Shown: positions 19,871-30,768, counted from the first letter of the stretch. The stretch is DNA of 64,000 bases from Rebecca billardiae RCC1528 (GCA_965240325.2 OZ251250.1:620001-684000), one strand, 5' to 3'. Translations and numbers: made by a program. The notes: generated by a model not told the origin, from the sequence alone.

Positions 19871-21782
19871 ATCACTTGTTGGCCGCGTGGAAGTACGCGC
19901 GCGAGGGCGGCCGCGGGCGCGATTGATGCCTGGGACCTCAACGACAACTCACATGACGAGACGTTCTCTTCTGATGCCGACGATGGCCCTCCAGAGGTGA
20001 CCGCGCTCGACGACGGTCGTGATTTGGCTGACTGCGGCGCTGCGCGGCGTGAGGCGGAGGAAAGCGGCGCGGTGCAGGGCCTCGAGCGGGCTGTGGCGAT
20101 GGAGCAACTTATCATCGTCAACGTCATCGCCCCGAGTGCCACCGCGCTGCCGCACGCCACGCCAGTTGCACCAGTGCAAGCTACGCGCGGCCGCTGCGGC
20201 ACGAGCCGGAGGCGTGGCCAGCAGCGCGGTGGCCGCGGTGCCTGGGCGCAGGGCGTTGCAGGTGCGACCAGCGCGCCGCTGCCATCGCGCGCTCGCCAAC
20301 GGTTGATGGAGTCGCGAATGCCGTACGTCCCGCCGACTAGCCCGCCCTGTGTGCTGTCGCAGTGACCCCTCAGTGCTGTTGGTCGTCCCGGACGACGAGC
20401 CCGAGCGCGTCGCTGAGCGTGTCACTCAAAACGTGACGTCAGTCGTGGACGGCTCTCTCAGTCTCTGACGCGCGCGGCCGGCTTGCTGCCCATTAAGTCA
20501 ATCATGTTGGGCACCTCATGGGGCACCTCTGGCTGAAGTCTTAGCCTCTGAGGTCTCGAACATAGCCGGCCTGTTTTATTTCTACGAGAGCCCAACGGCG
20601 ACATTCGCCAAAACCGGGTAAAATGGCGGCTTGCCCGCTGGTGGTGGGTGCCGACGCAATTGCGGAGTAGGGATGGCACGTCGTTGGCGCATGTTCGTAC
20701 TAGGGCGCTGAGCTGTAGCGAAAGGTGTTGCCAAGGCATGCTGCTTAGCCTTGCCATGGTGCTTCGCCATGACACAGAGGTCACTCGCAGCGCACGGCGG
20801 TGTGACGATCGCCGCGGCGCCGCGGCGGCAAACCGCAGTTGCGGGCGCGCTGCGAGCTGCAAGCACTCTGCCTTGGCTGCGTCGCGCCCGTGTCAGTTGT
20901 TGAACCAGGATTGTTGAACAACCGATGGGCTGCAAACGATACCAGCTACACTCGCTCCGCCGCCACTTCCTTGTCGAGCGTGAGATGCTTCCGTTGCGTG
21001 CGCTCGCATGCAGCTTGCCGCCTGCATTTGAACGTGGTCACGGCAGGTTGGTGGGCTGGTTGCTCAGGCCTCCTCGGCGTAGATGACGACAGGGTGCGTG
21101 CCACGCGCACCCATGACGCGGGAAAGGCGTGCACACGCGTCCTCGCGCATCTGGCAGGCTGCAGTCTTGGCCAAGATGATGCCAGAACAAGCCTGCCAGT
21201 GCCTCGCCGCGCGGGCGCGAGCGCGCAGAGAGATCTGGCTTCTGACCCGTGCTCTTCAGTGTACCTCGTGTGCGACGACGACGAGGCGGACGAGCGCCGC
21301 AACTGGATTCCTGCACTCACCGGTCACCGAGGAGTGCAGGAATCGCATTCCTCGCGCACGCTGGGGCCGCCATTGGCCGTGAGAGGTACACTGAACGGGG
21401 CGTGACACCGATTCCCACTGGCGGGCACGGGTTTGTCGCCGTGACATAGTAAATGGAATCTGGTAGAAATAAAACAGGCCAGCCGCAGCGCTAGCGTGCT
21501 ACCGGCACCCTCAAAAGGAAGATACGCTAGCGTCCTTCGACTTTTGGACGGTTCCGCGGCGGGCCTCGCGGACGGACGGTCGCCTCGGCCGCCCTGCCGG
21601 GCACCTGACGCTCAAATAACCCGAGCGGGTCCCAAGGTTTTCGAGTAGGTCGCTGAACGCATTTGCCGCCGCTGGGGCCGAGGTCTAAAGACCAAGCGAT
21701 TGCGGCGTTTTTCGCGATTTTAGTTGTGGTCGTCGGAAGCCCGGATGAAGGACGCTAAGCTGTATGGGTTCAAAACCAGTAG
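19871..21782. other. Gene-poor region with weak coding remnants and a nested hairpin
   Basis: An open plus-strand frame around 19925-20365 (DAWDLNDNSHDETFSSDADD...) looks like degraded coding sequence without a start. At 21254-21395 two inverted repeats are nested: an outer 13 bp pair (TTCAGTGTACCTC, 21254-21266 / 21383-21395) and an inner 13 bp pair (GATTCCTGCACTC, 21306-21318 / 21332-21344). No gene supported. Confidence 0.4.
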
Positions 21783-21868
21783 TTTCCAGGTCTCTCTTCG
21801 GAGAGCGTGCGATGAAGGATGGCGCGGCAACCTGCCACCGTGAGCCTTACGCACGTTAAAACAAATAA
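21783..21868 (+). repeat. Repeat C copy 2, interrupted by the TIR transposon
   Basis: Matches 19774-19862 with only a few changes and ends in CAAATAA. The TAA at 21866-21868 is the left target duplication of the adjacent element. Confidence 0.6.
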
Positions 21869-22541
21869 CACAGCAACGATTTCTTTTTTAAAGCGGCCGT
21901 TAAGGAAACTCCAACAAATGAATTTTCGGCCGTTAACGGCTGAATCTGGTGGTCCGGGCCAAATCCCGAGAGCGTTCGTCGCTCGGCGTCGCACGGACGC
22001 CGTCGCAGGGCTTGGCGAGCGGACGTTCGACTCGCGGTGCGAGCGCGCGCCGTGCGTGCGCGTGTGGCGGCGTCCACGTCGCCGCTGCGCCACCGGTGCT
22101 CTAATCGCGGGTGTTCCCCAACCTATCCCCCGCCTGCCCCGCACCCGCTCCGCGTCCCGACGCGCCACACCGATCTACTTTGCTAGGTCTGTTCGTAACA
22201 CGGTGCGAATTCGCGCCCGCCCGCACGCCGCTGCGCGCGGGGATGCAGGAAGTGTATGGAGGGGCGCGGAGTTGTTATTCAGGCGGCGGGTTACTCGTGA
22301 TGCACGCACATGCGCAGCGGGAACGCTTACTTTTGCATGGGTGACCGGGAATTTGCATCAGACTAACTTGCGGCGGCTGCGGCCGGCCCGGCCGCGCCGC
22401 ACCGCGCTCGCCGCGCGCAGCAATGGCGACGGCTGTGCTCACCGTGGGCAAGGGCAAGCGTTCCTGCGCGAAGCCTAGGAAGCCCAAGCTGCATCGCAAA
22501 GGTGCCTAACGCATCGGGCGCCACGTCTCTGCCGCATCTGC

Positions 22542-22748
22542 ATGGCTGCGCATGGCCGCGGCGCTCAGCCGCACGAGATGCTCAAGCTGCGCGCGCGCGA
22601 GGCCGCGAGCGAGGTGGACCACTCGATCATGCCGAACGAGAACTACCTGGCGGAGGTCAAGCGCAGCGTCAACAGCCTCGTCGCCATCAAGGCCCAGCGG
22701 AAGAAGAACAACCTGCTGCGTGTAGCCAAGCTGCGGCTCTTCTCGTGA
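22542..22748 (+). pseudogene. Short ORF / coding remnant inside the transposon
   Basis: 68 aa from ATG 22542. Highly charged and helical (MLKLRAREAASEVDHSIMPN, VKRSVNSLVAIKAQRKKN). Related-looking coding sequence resumes after the stop and changes frame near 23100 (GMRHPIPPPVAGSRESA..., then ATIAIVRNYEGVALASSEAI and a tail ending near 23275), as expected of a decayed longer gene. Not recognised; not identifiable as a transposase. Confidence 0.35.
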
Positions 22749-23417
22749 GACGCGCTCGTCTTGCATGCCTTCACCTCGCTCGACGACGAGGGCGTCGTGC
22801 ACTAGGCGCGCGAGAAGGACCGCACACTGAGCATCGTGGGCTCGCGCCAGCCCGAGAGTTCTCGACGTGGCTCAACCTGGGCATGCGCCACCCGATCCCG
22901 CCGCCGGTGGCTGGCTCACGTGAGAGCGCGCTGCGCAATCGCGAGCACGCGGGCGCGGGCGTGATGATGATCGGCAGCGAGTCGGCGGCGCGGCCGTGGG
23001 CGCAGGCCGTGGGCGCCGTGCTGGATCGCTTGGAGCACTACGGCAAGTCCGCGCGCCCGCGCGGGCAGCCGCATGTCCTCCTCCTCTCGGCGGACACGGG
23101 CCAAACGCAGCGCACTCGCGCGCGGCCACGATCGCCATCGTGCGCAACTATGAGGGTGTTGCGCTCGCGTCGTCGGAGGCGATCGCCATCTCGGAGCGGC
23201 CGGACTCGGACATGCCCGAGCTATGGAGTGCGGACGCCGACGGGATCAATGACGTGATCCGGAGCGGCCGGCTCCCACCGCGACCGGCGCCGCCAGCTGC
23301 CGCCGCTGCACGTGGCCAGCGCGGCAGGGCGGCGCGGCTGGCGGCGCTGCAGGCGGCGCGGCCGGCGACGCGGCCGGCGGCGCGGCCGGCGGCAGCGGCG
23401 GCAGCGGCAGCGGTAGC

Positions 23418-24432
23418 GGCGTAGCTGGCGGTGCCGCCGGCGCTGGAGTCCGCGCGGCCGGTTGCGCGGTCGGCGGCGCGGCCGGCGGCGCGGCGGGCGG
23501 CGCGGCTGGCAACGCGGGCGCGTCCGCGGGCACGGGCGGCGGCGCGGCCGGCGCGAGCGGCAGCGGCAGCGGCGTGGCTGGCGGCACAGTCGGCGCTGGC
23601 GTCCGTGCGGCCGGTGGCGCGGCCGGCGGCGCGGCCAGCGGCGCGGCTGACAGCGCGGGCGGTGGCGCGGCCGGCGGCGGCACTGCCGGCGGCGGCGCGG
23701 CCGGCGGCGCGGCCGCGCGCGGCCGGCGCGGCCGGCAGCAGCGGCGGCAGCTGCAGCGACAGCGGCGTGACTGGCGACACAGCCGGCGTTGGCGTCCGCG
23801 CGGCCGGTGGCGCGGCCTGCGGCGCGGCCGGCGGCGCGGCTGACAGCGCGGGCGATGGCGGGCCCGGTGGCGGCGCGCCCGACGGCGGCACGCCCGACAA
23901 CTGCGCGCCAGGCGGCGGTGCGCCCGGCGACGCGGCCGGACGCGGCCGGCGGCGCGGCTGGCAACGCGGGCGCGGGTGCTGGCGGCGGCGCGGGCGGCGC
24001 GGGCGGCAGCTGCAGTGGCGTGGCTGGCGGCACAGCTGGCGTTGGCGTCCGCGCGGCTGGAGGCGCGGCCGGAGGTGCGGCCGGCGGCGCGGACAGCGGC
24101 GCGGCTGACAGCGCTCGCGATCGCGCGGCCGGCGGCGGCGCGGCCGGCGGCGGCGCGGCCGGCGGTGGCGCGGCCGGCGGCGGCGCGGCCGGTGCGGGCG
24201 GCAGCAGCAGCACTGGTGGCAGCAGCAGCGGCAGCTGCGTGGCTGGCGGCACCGCTGGCGCTGGCGTCCGCGCGGCCGGTGGCGCGGCCGGCGGCGCGGC
24301 CGGGGGCGCGGCCGGGGGCGCGGCTGGCAACGTGGGCGCGGGCGCGGGCGCGGGCGGCGGCGTGGGCGGCGCGGCCGGCAGTGGCAGCGGCGTGGCTAGC
24401 GGCACAGCCGGTGCTGGCGTCCGCGTGGCCGG
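23418..24432. repeat. GC-rich minisatellite-like array with six copies of a ~44 bp core
   Basis: A core starting GGCGTGGCTGGCGGCACAG recurs at 23418, 23571, 23764, 24017, 24236 and 24389 (spacing 153, 193, 253, 219, 153 bp), separated by GCGGCGCGGCCGGCGG-type filler. Two of the five spacings are not multiples of three, so no single frame reads all copies alike. The repetition therefore looks like a DNA-level feature rather than a repeat protein, although Ala/Gly frames stay open throughout. Confidence 0.7.
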
Positions 24433-24786
24433 TGGCGCGGCATGTGGCGCGGCCAGCCGCGCGGCTGACAGTGCGGGTGGTGGTGCGGCTGGTGGCGGCG
24501 CGGCCGGCGGCGGCGCGGCCGGCGGCGGCGCGCAGCAGCGCGGCCTCGGTGGCAGCACTGCCTCGGCAGGCGGCAGCGCGGCCGGCGGCGGTTTTGGCGG
24601 CGGCGCCGAGGCGGCCGACTACGCGGAGGAGCAGAAGGCCATCGTGGCGTGCACCGGCGCTTACGTCAGCCTCGCCAGCCTCGCCGGCCAGGGCTCGCAC
24701 AACGTCCCACCGCTCCGCTTCAACGTCTGGGCGGTCACGGAGGCGGGCGCAGACGGCGTCTCGCCTCAGGCGGCGGGGGCGCCTCG

Positions 24787-25244
24787 TGCAGCTCGCGGAC
24801 GAGCAGGTGCAGGGGCATTTCGTGCAGGTGACCAAGCGTGCGATGCCGCTCGTGCACGCGCGCAAGTCACTCGACTCATTCGTCCGCGAGTACGCCGAGG
24901 GGAAGAAGTCGACGGCGGAGCCGCACATCTCGACGGTCGCGCAGCTCGTGCGCCGCGTGTCGCTTGCGACGTGGGCAGAGGAGTTCGGCGACAAGGTGCG
25001 GCGGCTCTGGCTGAAGAAGTACGCCAAGCGGCAGCGCGAATGGCAGCGCAGGGCGGAGACCGACGCGGTCGACCTGATCGCGGAGTGCATGACGGCGCGC
25101 AAGCTCCTGCGCGAGGAGGCTGGGCTTCCGGAGAAGGAGTTTTCGGCACTCAGGAGCAAATTGATGGCGGCGCGCTCGCCGGACCGCTCGGTGACGGTGA
25201 TTTACGGCGCGGATGTCGCGCGCGACGGTAGCGGGGCTGGGTAG
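24787..25244 (+). pseudogene. C-terminal coding remnant inside the transposon
   Basis: An open frame ending in TAG at 25244. Basic and helical (LADEQVQGHFVQVTKRAMPL, FGDKVRRLWLKKYAKRQREW, LREEAGLPEKEFSALRSKLM). No ATG in a convincing place; the upstream continuation lies in another frame (24600-24780). It looks like the end of a larger protein carried by the element. Family not recognised. Confidence 0.35.
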
Positions 25245-25858
25245 CGGCAATCAGGCAGCTGACGGTGCGGGCATGCAGGGGGGACCAGCCGCGCGCGCGC
25301 GCCGCCCCCTAGGGGCGCGCGCGCAGCGCATAGTAATTTTTCGAAAATTAATCTGGCCGCTGGACACGCTAACGGCCGCTTTAAAAAAGAAGTCGTTGCT
25401 GTGTAAACTGTAGGCGTAGCGTAGTACTCATATATATATATAATATATATATAAATATTCTCGTCAACGGTCGTCGCCGCTCGTCGCGGCCATGCACTAC
25501 CGGACAATTAAACGGAGACGATATATATATATATATATGATATATATATATGGGTCATGTGGATCTGCTTAGTAGTAACTAAATCATCATCAGCCTCTAG
25601 CTGAGCATAAGCAGCCCCTTCAACTGGCGGCGAACGCTGCGCCGAGCAGCTGCAGCGGGCAGTGAGCGGCGTGGTGCGGATAGTGACGGCTGCGTGAGCT
25701 GCGCGACGAGGTGAGCGTCGACCACCTGATGGACATCATGGCCCTGCAGTGACCTGTACCTGAACGCGGGGGAGAGCGAGCACAAGACATTCTCGGCCCC
25801 GCCGTCGTAGTCGTACCTGGCGTAGTACTCGAAGGAGCGCAGGCAGCTCGTATTCGAT

Positions 25859-26760
25859 CGCCTGCGGGCGCGGCGGCGCCGGCCGAGGCGTTCGAGCTGG
25901 CCCGCGTGCTGCAGCCGCTGCGCAACATGAAGGGCGACCTCTCGCTCAAGTTGAAGCTCGGCAAGTTCCTCAAGATGCCGTACGCGGAGGTGACGAACGC
26001 GACGCTCGTCATGATGAACTCCGACCTCGCGAGTCACCCGCCGCGCGGCGTGATCACACCGTGGGCAACGTGAAGGAGGCGCCCGCCCCCGCGCCAGCCG
26101 CCGAAGCAGCCGGCGCACGAGGTGCCAGGCGCGACCGTGAAGAACCAGCTCGTGACGACGCCGCGCGTCCCACCGGGGCTGAAGTGCGACGCGTGTACGC
26201 AGAACCACTACTACGGCCCCGACTGCTCGCAGTTCAAGCCGGACAGCCCGCCGCCGCCAGCGGTGCTCGCTGCGCGCGCGGAGCACGCTGCTGCGCGCGC
26301 GAGGCGGGAGCAACCGGGCGCGGGCGCGCGCCGCGGCGCGGACCGCGGGCCCATCGTCGTGCCCGCGGGTGTCCCCGGCCGGAGCACCGCACCGGGCGTC
26401 CGCGCGGTCCAGGCGATCGAGAACATTGACGAGATGGACCACCACGACGAGGTGATCGGCGGGCGCGTCGCTGCCGCGGTCGTCGAGGACAAGGGGGGCG
26501 CCGAGCCGCCCAACCGAGCGAACTGGAGCATTGACTCCGCGGCCGACCGGTCAGTCGGCGGGATGTGGATGGTCGACGCCGGTCTGGTAGAGAACTTGAC
26601 GGCGCAGAACGGCGCGCTCATCGGCTTTGATGGCGGGGCCGCGGCCTCGTCGCTCAAGGGCGAGATCACCGCGCGCATGCTGAGCGTGGACAGCTCCAAC
26701 TCGCAGCTGATCAAGTGCGAGATGTGGATCGCCGAGGGCGTGGAGACCATCCTGCTGTCA
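25859..26760 (+). pseudogene. Decayed retroelement gag/protease-like fragment
   Basis: Two plus-strand segments in different frames. From 25859: helical gag-like sequence (FELARVLQPLRNMKGDLSLK, ATLVMMNSDLASHPP). From about 26122: a Cys/His knuckle-like motif (KCDACTQNHYYGPDC), a Pro/Ala linker, and NWSIDSAADRSVGG, which resembles the 'W-DSGAxxH' active-site region of Copia proteases with the Gly replaced. Stops and frame changes show it is dead. It ends about 26760, abutting the 3' end of the minus-strand gene at 26711-28285. The Copia assignment is inference from motif order. Confidence 0.4.
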
Positions 26761-28285
26761 AGTAGCCGAGGTAGCCGCACACGATCGCCGCGAGGCAGAC
26801 CGCCGCCGAGAGAACGATGGAGACGATGAGCAGCTCCGTCGAGATGGCGGTCGTCACGGCCTCAACCTCCGAGGGTGGCGGCATCGGCGGTGACGGCGCC
26901 GGCAGCTGCGAGCTCGGCGGGCTGCTCGGCGGCGGCGAAGCGTTGTCCGGGCACGCCTCGCGATCGGCGAGCGCCGTCATCTTGCTGGCGTACTCGAGGT
27001 CGGCCGTGTTGATGTTGTGGATCACCCTGACCATGTCCTGCAGCACGAGGTGCGGGTTGACCACGCCGGCCTCGTACAAGTTGGACGAGACCCAGCCCCC
27101 GCCCGTCACGCGCGACTGCGCGAGCCAGAGGAACACGCGGTCGCACTTGACGGCCTTCGCGTGCTTCAGCCAGGTGCGGTAGCTGGTGAGCGTGTTCGGG
27201 TCGCCCTCGCTCTCCGCGCCGAGCCACACGTCCGTGTTCATCAGCACGGCCTGCTCCTCCGCCTCCGTCGTCGACGAGGACGAGCTGTACGAGTTGGGCA
27301 CCGCGTAGTTTGCGATCGCGTCACGGACCAGCTGCGCCTGGTACGTCTGGTTGCCCGAGGGGTAGAGGATGTAGTTGCTCGGGTTCGCCCAGTCCGCGAA
27401 GCTGCGCGCGCGCGCGCGGCGGGGGCGAGCGCGCCGCGACAAGTAGGGTGAGCGTCAGCGCGCGAGGGCACGTCGTCTGCGCGCGCTGGGCGCGCGGGCT
27501 CGGCTCGCGCGCGCGCGCATCGCGCGCGGCCCGCACTATTGCCCGTTGATGACCGTCGGCCGCTCGTCGCTGCCCACAAAGTCGGCCGCAGTCTGGCTCA
27601 TCTGGTAGTACTGCGACTTGATGGTGGTGAAGATGGTGTTCGCCTCCTCGTGCTTGCCCACCAGCATGCCGATCACCTTGATCCACTCCGCGCGGCCGAG
27701 CGGCGTCGTCTCACGCGACTCGTCGATCAGCACGACACGGCCAGCCTGCCCCTCGCCGTCAAACCCGGTGTCCGCCCCGCTGTACGAGAAGCTGTCGACG
27801 AGGTGGGCGGTGGCGTCCACCGCGGCGAACTCGCTGTACGCGGAGGGCGCGCTCGGCTCGACCACGCCGTTGTCGCTCAGGTACGTGCGCACCGTCTCCG
27901 AGAAGATGTTGTCCTGGCTGGCGAACGCCGTCACCTTCTGATACGCGTCGAGCTTCTCGAGGAACGCCATGACGACGGTGCTGGAGGTGGTGAGGCTGGC
28001 GGCCTCGACGCTGAAGACGCGCGCGGTCGGGTGAGCCGCCTGGGCATCCGTCAGGTCCGGGTTCTTCGTGAACACGTACTTCAGCTCGGACCGCCCAAAG
28101 GTTGCGTCGGCAAACACGGTGAGCACGATCAGCTCCTCGTCATCTGCAGTGCCCGCGCCCTTCTCGAGCAGGTCGCTCTCGAAGTCGAAGGTGGACGCGT
28201 GCTCGGCCTCAAATGTCACCCCAAACGAGAACTGTGCGCTCGCCACTGCGGCACAGCCGCTCAGCAGAGCCAGCAGCGTACGGGC
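26711..28285 (-). CDS. Membrane-anchored periplasmic-binding-protein-like (siderophore/metal ABC substrate-binding fold) protein, 5' end unresolved
   Basis: Two exons are clear: 27543..28285 and 26711..27401. The first begins after an acceptor (GCGCGCGCAG) with RTLLALLSGCAAVASA, most of a signal peptide, so a short first exon with the ATG is missing. The body matches type III (BtuF/FhuD-like) binding proteins: VVMAFLEKLDAYQKVTAFAS, EWIKVIGMLVGKHEEANTIF, SGNQTYQAQLVRDAI. The donor after 27543 must precede an in-frame TAG; GC (GCAATA) gives the matching phase, so a GC-AG intron is inferred. The C-terminus has a Pro/Ser linker and one TM helix (LLIVSIVLSAAVCLAAIVCG). Such surface proteins bind ferric siderophores in some algae; the ligand here is inferred. 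The last ~17 codons lie in the retroelement remnant. Confidence 0.65.
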
Positions 28286-28590
28286 CTGCGCGCGCGCCAC
28301 CACGTGCACGCGGACGCGATCAGGCCCCGCCAATGCACAGCATGCCACGACAAGATGCGCGCGTGCGGCGCAAAGGCGGTCGGGGCAAGCAAACGTGTCG
28401 GGCAGGCACACACGCGCAGCCAGCGCCGCAACAGCTCGGCCCCGCCTCACCCGCGAGGCTGCTCACCGTCGACGTCGTCTCGTGCACGCGTTACGGTTGG
28501 TGATGTTAGCGTGCGCCGCCGCCAAATAATATGACCGCGTTCCGTACAGTTTACTTAAAGAATACACCTGAAGAGACGCACACAGCTCTA

Positions 28591-29001
28591 CAGCGGACGA
28601 AGCGCACCCTGGACGACGCCGCAGCGCCAGCCGCCGCCAGCCAGCCAGCTGGCTCGAGCGGCAGGCGCGTACTGTACGCGACCGCTCGGGGAGCACGGGG
28701 CAGGCTCGACCAGCTGCTACCAGCGGCTGAGACTGCCAGCTGACATCCGGACCTGCACCATCGCCCTCGCTCGGGGCACAGCAGGGCCATGCGAGCCGCG
28801 CACGGCGCAGCGCAGGTGGCAGTCACTGAGGTGGATCGCGCTCCGCAGCAGCTCAAGGCCGCGCTCAAGCAATCCGATCGCGGTGCAGGCTATGCTCTGC
28901 CACCAACGCCGACTTCGTGTCGACGATCGGGCACTGCCGCCGACGAATCAGGAGACCCGCGTCGTCCTACGACCTGTGTCGTTAAATCAAGTAGAATGAG
29001 T
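28591..29001 (+). repeat. Dispersed repeat A, second copy
   Basis: Full-length relative of 5870-6250 in the same orientation, with small insertions (for example the GTGGCAGTCACTGAGGTGG region near 28816). Flanks are unrelated, which supports dispersal rather than segmental duplication. Confidence 0.6.
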
Positions 29002-29726
29002 ACAGCGGCCCGCCAAAGAGTAATAAGACTGTTGGGTGGAATTCCCATTTTCTGGCGCACTTCCGCACTGGGGAGGCGGAAAAGCGGCATTTAATGCGCG
29101 AATCAGGAACAAAATAACAAAAAAGGGAATAAAGCGCACGCAGTGCGAAGAAATTTTTTCGGGTTTAGTAGTCAGCGTAGTAGTATTATCACTATTATGC
29201 GAAGCATCACTCCGTGCTGCGAGGCGGCCTGCTTGCGCACGCGGCGTCCCGAGCACCCTCGGGGCTCAGCTGCGGCTCGGCCTGCGCACGCTCAGCAAGC
29301 TCGCGTGCGGCCTGCACCTTGCCCGCCGCCTTGACTCTCGAGCAAGAGGATCGACGTAAGATTGAGCGTGTGCCGCCGAGCTGCTGTCCGGCAGCCACCC
29401 GCGACTGCAGCCGCTGGCCGCGGTGCCTGGCCTCGGCGCGGCCCCACAGGCTCAGCGCTGGGAGCTCATCCTCCTCCTGCGCTCCTCCTCCAGGCGTTTG
29501 AGCCGCCGCCGCCTTGGCCGCCTCGTCCTCGTCGATCAGCTGAACGGCGGGAGTGATGTCTCTGCTCAGCTGAGTGTGACGTGACAAGCGAGGCGACGAG
29601 CGACAGCAGCCCGATGACCAAGCCGACGAGCTCATCGTACGAGCCGTCACGCGTGCGCTCGTGCCGTGTCTGAGCTGGCTCGCGCTCGTACGCCGACCAG
29701 GCTTTGCTCGGACTGAACGCGTGTGC
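29002..29726. other. Intergenic, no supported gene
   Basis: An AT-richer stretch at 29090-29200 is followed by GC-rich DNA. A minus-strand frame near 29330-29570 (ITPAVQLIDEDEAAKAAAAQ...) looks protein-like but has no start or context. Confidence 0.35.
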
Positions 29727-30133
29727 TCAGGCGTCCTTGCGTGTGCGCTTGGACGGCCGCGGGCCGTCATCTGGTCCGACCGCGCGCAGCTCGATCTCGG
29801 AAGCGTTGAGCTGCTCCGCGGTTGACTCACCCTCTGCCTCAGGCTCGACCACGGCAGCAGGCCCCGCAGCAGCCGCCAGGTAGCATCGGCAGGAGCCCCT
29901 GCGCCACCCGACGCCATCCGCACATCGGCCAGCTTGCCGCACACGCGCTGGACCACGGCCTCGCCGCGCTTGACGCGGAGGTGGTGCCAGGTCGTCGTGC
30001 CAATCGTTTGGCTATCGACAACGGGCACGGGCACCTCGATCACGACAACGCCTGTCGCGTAGGCTGTGTAGCCATGTCCGTCCACGACTCCGTCGTGGGT
30101 GGACGGCGCACGCCATCGCGGCCGTGGGCGCAA
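29727..30133 (-). pseudogene. Possible frameshifted gene fragment
   Basis: The minus strand reads VDGHGYTAYATGVVVIEVPV, TTTWHHLRVKRGEAVVQRVC in one frame to about 29880. It then continues plausibly in another frame with EPEAEGESTAEQLNASEIEL and a basic end PSKRTRKDA plus stop at 29727. One frameshift or an unrecognised intron joins them. There is no ATG at the left. Function unknown. Confidence 0.25.
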
Positions 30134-30396
30134 GTGTCTCGTGATTAGTCGTGAATTGTTTTTTTATTCACTAATTCGCCCAGCCGCTACATCGAACTCG
30201 ACAACGGTTGCTTTTACACCCGCGGTCTTTTGACTGTGCAAATGGGGCGCCGCCCCATGCTCAAATCTGAAGAGAACGAAGATGTAAAAGTGTCTGGTCC
30301 CTAGATACTGTGCTGTCCGGGTCCCGGTCCGGTCAGATCTGAGCAGCCGGATTTTCCGCCCGGACAGGCCAGAAAATGGGATTTTCACCCTGTTGA

Positions 30397-30768
30397 TCAC
30401 CGCCCATGATTATTAGAATGATGAAGCCGTCGCCACAGTATCTCGCCTGCCTGAGCTGTGTGCGTCTCTTATTCTTAGTAATCTCGCCTGCCTGAGCTGT
30501 GTGCGACTGTCACTCACTGTGCGTCTCTTACTTATTCTTAGTAAACTGTAAACTGTAGTCTGTACTGTCGCATCGATCGGCGCCCAGTCGCCGGGAGTGA
30601 GTTCGGACGCCCGTCGACGACGTTTTGTGGACGACGGTGGGGCGAGGACGACGGGCGCTGGCGCGCCGCGAGGCGGCCGCAGCCCTCATCCAGGCCTCGC
30701 AGGCGGACGGCTGAATGAACGAATCTTCCGACGGCGCTACCGGCATCGGCGACGGCTTCATGAATCAT
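30397..30768 (-). repeat. Dispersed repeat B, copy 1 with truncated tandem pieces
   Basis: 30566-30768 is the reverse complement of 34991-35220 with small indels. A short piece of its end recurs at 30397-30436 (CCCATGA...ATGAAGCCGTCGCC). Between them, a unit CTCGCCTGCCTGAGCTGTGTG...TTATTCTTAGTAA is duplicated at 30443-30481 and 30482-30541. The minus strand encodes a broken peptide shared with the other copy (QPSACEA, VVHKTS, RLGAD). Confidence 0.6.

Larger units (their letters stand above)
21869..25403. mobile_element. 3.5 kb DNA transposon with terminal inverted repeats and TAA target duplication
   Basis: The left end starts CACAGCAACGATTTCTTTTT. The reverse complement of the right end starts CACAGCAACGACTTCTTTTT. 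The match runs about 34 bp through AAAGCGGCCGTTA with one mismatch and continues weakly to ~60 bp. TAA is duplicated at 21866-21868 and 25404-25406. Repeat C at 19774 shows the empty site. A 3 bp TWA duplication is typical of PIF/Harbinger, while a 3 bp duplication with CAC ends also fits CACTA elements. I find no intact transposase, so it is probably non-autonomous or decayed. It contains broken ORFs and a GC-rich repeat array. Confidence 0.7.

Noticed and set aside
21755-21790. GGTTCAAAACC as a possible tRNA B box
   Set aside because: No A box, acceptor stem or anticodon arm can be drawn around it.
23330-24600. CRISPR-like array from regularly recurring units
   Set aside because: Spacing is irregular, the filler is itself repetitive, and the host is eukaryotic. 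It is a minisatellite inside a transposon.
23246-25159. Long minus-strand Ala/Pro/Arg frames across the transposon array
   Set aside because: The repeats are open in several frames on both strands because of composition, and there is no start or conserved motif.
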